Positions 63,601-64,000 of a DNA stretch of 64,000 nucleotides are shown in pieces. The notes below the pieces were generated by a model. The model saw nothing but the letters and a program-made list of their open reading frames with translations. It searched no databases and was not told the DNA's origin. Position numbers and translations under genes: made by a program. Position 1 is the first letter of the stretch, and every line of letters starts with the position of its first letter. Origin of the DNA: Clostridia bacterium (GTDB lineage Bacteria; Bacillota; Clostridia; RGIG6154). Where the stretch lies: the NCBI GenBank assembly GCA_017626145.1, contig JAGAJK010000060.1:62001-126000 (forward strand). The letters run 5' to 3'.

Positions 63601-64000
63601 AAAAGAGCTTAACTCTTTATATGACGATTTTGTTAAAAAGCACGGCACATTCGAAAAAAACAAAAAACTTCTTTCTGCTGACAATGATTTTTACAAATTA
63701 TCAGGACTTGAAGTTTATGATACTAAAACGAAGAAAATCATTAAATCGGAAATGTTTACAAAAGATACTATCGGCAAGAGAAAACCGAAGAAAGCCGATA
63801 ATGCTCTTGATGCGTTAAGTATTTCAATGGGCGAATCAGGAACAGTAAATTTAAAACGCATTTCAGAATTAACAAACCTTCCCATAAAAGAAGTTGTTGA
63901 ACAGTTGTCGGATAGAATTATTTATACACCTGACGGCACTTATGAACTTAATGAGGTTTACTTATCGGGTAATGTTCGTGAAAAATACGAAGCTGTAAAA
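57662..64000 (+). CDS. Giant polyvalent protein with ART-like and DNA adenine-methylase domains (3' end outside window)
   Basis: Reading frame from ATG 57662 (GGGGGTG upstream) has no stop through 64000, over 2110 codons. The order is: a hydrophilic N-terminus; a Gly/Ala-rich hydrophobic stretch (about 385-430, LIVAAVGYSTGIGAKNGAQ-type); helical part; acidic linker (700-800); two related small beta domains (about 806-905); linker; an ADP-ribosyltransferase-like domain (about 1280-1440; VYHGTG with His1305, then GIHFG and YDGIIYKN); linker; and a methylase with SAM motif EPSMGVGNF (from residue 1667) and catalytic GNVPFG (1731-1736). In known polyvalent proteins a SNF2/DEAD helicase follows, expected past the edge. 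Such proteins accompany phage or conjugative DNA into the recipient. Two small genes are nested in its linkers. Confidence 0.85.
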   Translation, partial: MATELERLMALQNKKQNTQKSELQRLLEKKGYEFDNNGDIVVDLTTETNNGKKNFGKVTYDAYKAVKGNTLDSYKPKNEEEKKILDRYKQLSTDVPTTKNNSKEKVYSYNPTYGTDKYEYSKLRESDGSLPEFGSYEYFVSREKQLGELVGDIIKDEERKYKGYHDKANNYANGKLSVGDAEYEEGKRLYNKFSTQEEIVEDYKKVSEILDSFEGNGVKLKTDGDVDYETGKQTASNKKKRSDRIANAINPLEKTMEIVDSGQWDKKDIENQTVVLEHDAKSDIENEKIKAYNYYGKHHDNKYDGGFFGRTAGNYRVGDINERIGKSGFISFNYMSDDIEAAEVYGYLRDKLTKENQKAFTNYNGFDKTVAIVANYIPQFVNQTLAQIPGYLIVAAVGYSTGIGAKNGAQIGGAAGSAIYMYKQTAGQKYVDFIKENISPEEAQILAANTAVATGAVEFGLELALSKLFSGARTLASFKKTDGMVKELTATGMSKDAAKKVVAERVEKETVEKVAKRVANIGLSETTAKKVVNLSIQAGKYALNSFGEGAEEWIQTGMEFTADRYARAGKSASVFDIFTESLDLSKYTKEEFNQMDESFLSGMLLGFVSGGFKSATFKTIDKLVSVVGDNAVGIKIKQIDDGGHTITKLIEAGLQSEDKSIRNLAEEIKKSVRYNEEKVSNSKIGKLFKKVTKESRNVLPSFEELVNNETANIKQTATPESVTAVENTSNENVPETNVTGITPTENKAFDDYESEADELMNTDMSEDETVVDETPAEMVAEAKNKPTTEETVSVDETTKPQTKMPGVKVGDVYTSNGETFTITDRDNTHTTYTVTNENGNVIRKERAENTTADMNFAKKARLYTGVEVGDTYRNNESGVTYTVVSRDSNETTLKNNQNGKTKIMSNETADSLFAYDDAYTKVTDGNIATPTDASVETNDVHEATDNKGAKSSVNNANEDFINRFNKAINDGSVDSLGLKKVDLSTTGGMIEITDKQSGKFYVRNIGNDTFELYPDKDVSNRAYEPLFKPWYDIQRNNGNVISVTKPLLIKDNKFSGRYDLLSKGEVVISTSITEVKSNDNLVTNTQPATNEETASNDVENETKAEVLQNQPESDTIKSNENKVSESVGENNGIEQSGTTLENDERHSKVQVEGRIETVQDRSADGLHRETDGRNDTRRNRHISKGTSKSETRSLEEIVENDDFNELSLTVGNSITKNKYEELKTKYENDERLEIYDFSEVVAYDMLANPDNVLRELFADNISEYFNDDTDTTKDITGQSVPANVLNETKKSVVKNKLGQLIPVYHGTGSRFKHFNRSDVGIHFGNYAQAVKRVTDKKINNPHFIKAYLNIENPIIINQDFFGWNASQIVQKLSEMGIISQEEGLKFTKQNLENRQDMNDELADLLKNKKYDGIIYKNQFESGYANSYIVFDDSQIIRIEKETAENVHERVLDGESGNDSTVRKSEPIQKAEEERNIGTEDRELGEDVASENGTDIQATERKTPATGQHDSGDNDNGVRESDNSDGDSGIGVSGNDNVNDEVTDDSKPEKESKAKDYSITKAVAEELDTKAPSIDDNIKAIETLHELENSGKTPTKAQQSILAKFKGWGGLSNAFWQARSRLKEIMSDSEISAAQSTVNDAYFTPTSIIDSIYKGLSHLGFEGGNILEPSMGVGNFFGKMPKAIKDVSSLFGVEIDTISGKIAQYLYPSANIEVAPFQDVAYKDNSFDLIIGNVPFGEVKYKYKNNRYLIHDYFFVKAMDKLNDGGIMVFLTSKGTLDKLDSTTRAELNRQGNIIGAYRLPSNVFSRSANANVVTDLIIMQKTTNKNGEKFVNTGSIKIGNEDFSINEYFVNHPENIIGELTYRRGQYGKYELTVQATGDVSEQLTKAIKKLPKNLLSGVQTVGTTSVMDNTSKLQTFYVNDNGNVEYVDSQTGEVKVLKNTVKNKNNDIAKDYLAIKKAYTDLTDYTLNDVETDTVESKRKELNSLYDDFVKKHGTFEKNKKLLSADNDFYKLSGLEVYDTKTKKIIKSEMFTKDTIGKRKPKKADNALDALSISMGESGTVNLKRISELTNLPIKEVVEQLSDRIIYTPDGTYELNEVYLSGNVREKYEAVK
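61053..61244 (+). CDS. Nested 63-residue gene in +1 frame inside the polyvalent gene
   Basis: ATG 61053 is preceded by AGGTGA seven bases upstream. The product begins MALSRVERHLKMMNDIAKC and ends KELQKVKQEV: charged, amphipathic and helical, with MEGMTQEEIDIFRKEL near the end. The host frame at this place is a low-complexity, disordered linker between folded domains. The coherence of the alternative frame against the poor complexity of the host frame, plus the ribosome site, supports a real overprinted gene. Family unknown to me. Confidence 0.6.
   Translation: MALSRVERHLKMMNDIAKCKSKEESKQFRIEVLTDYIEKPMEGMTQEEIDIFRKELQKVKQEV
61995..62285 (+). CDS. Second nested gene (96 residues) in +1 frame inside the polyvalent gene
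   Basis: ATG 61995 has AAAAGGAGA ten bases upstream. The product begins MFTKEYWMEKAETIVQYENP and continues SLFRKLKKNGTLEQRIESLARMSLQRME, a helical, tryptophan-containing protein with an LxxxGxLxxxIxxxA pattern that faintly recalls TnpV tails (weak). The host frame here is the acidic, Ser/Asp/Gly-rich linker before the methylase domain. It is in the same +1 frame as the first nested gene. A TTG at 61974 is an alternative start. Function unknown. Confidence 0.6.
   Translation: MFTKEYWMEKAETIVQYENPSLFRKLKKNGTLEQRIESLARMSLQRMEQTYKLLKERHLPQDNTTAEITTTEYENQTTAMEIAESELVEMIMSMTK

Overview
The window comes from an AT-rich, spore-forming Firmicute of the class Clostridia. Evidence: sigG and spoVFAB sporulation genes, consensus TTGACA/TATAAT promoters, AGGAGG-type ribosome sites, frequent TTG/GTG starts, and YerC, WhiA, RapZ, LCP and RqcH homologues. 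Fucose isomerase, GH29-, GH127- and GH141-like enzymes and an N-acetylhexosamine kinase fit a gut glycan degrader. I cannot name the species.

Layout. 1-8900: deoxysugar catabolism (fucI cut by the left edge, rhamnulokinase-family kinase), pcrA-yerC-methyltransferase, a cold-shock gene, an LCP protein and an SGNH esterase. 8925-13136 (minus): a GH127-type hydrolase, then sigG, spoVFB and spoVFA. 13301-20711: a gap-free histidine operon hisZGDCBHAF-IE. 20788-25011: two large putative glycoside hydrolases. 25023-28403 (minus): nucleotidyltransferase, hexosamine 1-kinase and MATE exporter. 28596-40652: yebC, trmL, rapZ, whiA, dnaE, hom, a degenerate P-type ATPase-like membrane protein, rlmB, an ACT protein and a UPF0210 protein. 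40674-44334: a lipoprotein and a four-gene amino-sugar modification cassette. 44512-48073: lexA, an HD protein and rqcH. 48225-48671: five tRNA genes (Val, Asp, Phe, Gly, Cys).

From about 48700 to the right edge the content changes to an integrated mobile element. It starts with an array of short hairpins, a tyrosine integrase facing the tRNA cluster, and small phage-like genes. A RecE-type nuclease with a possible annealing partner, an HNH nuclease, a replication-organiser-like protein, an XhlA-like membrane protein, an NlpC/P60 peptidase and a 503-residue virion-like protein follow. Last is a giant polyvalent reading frame that starts at 57662 and is still open at 64000 (over 2100 codons), with an ADP-ribosyltransferase-like domain and an adenine-methylase domain. 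No terminase, capsid or relaxase gene is recognised in the window, so phage versus conjugative identity is open.

The strongest unusual signals are: two small genes with good ribosome sites nested in the +1 frame inside the disordered linkers of the polyvalent gene; the P-type ATPase-like protein that has lost its catalytic motifs; and the hairpin array with nonamer spacers beside tRNA-Cys.
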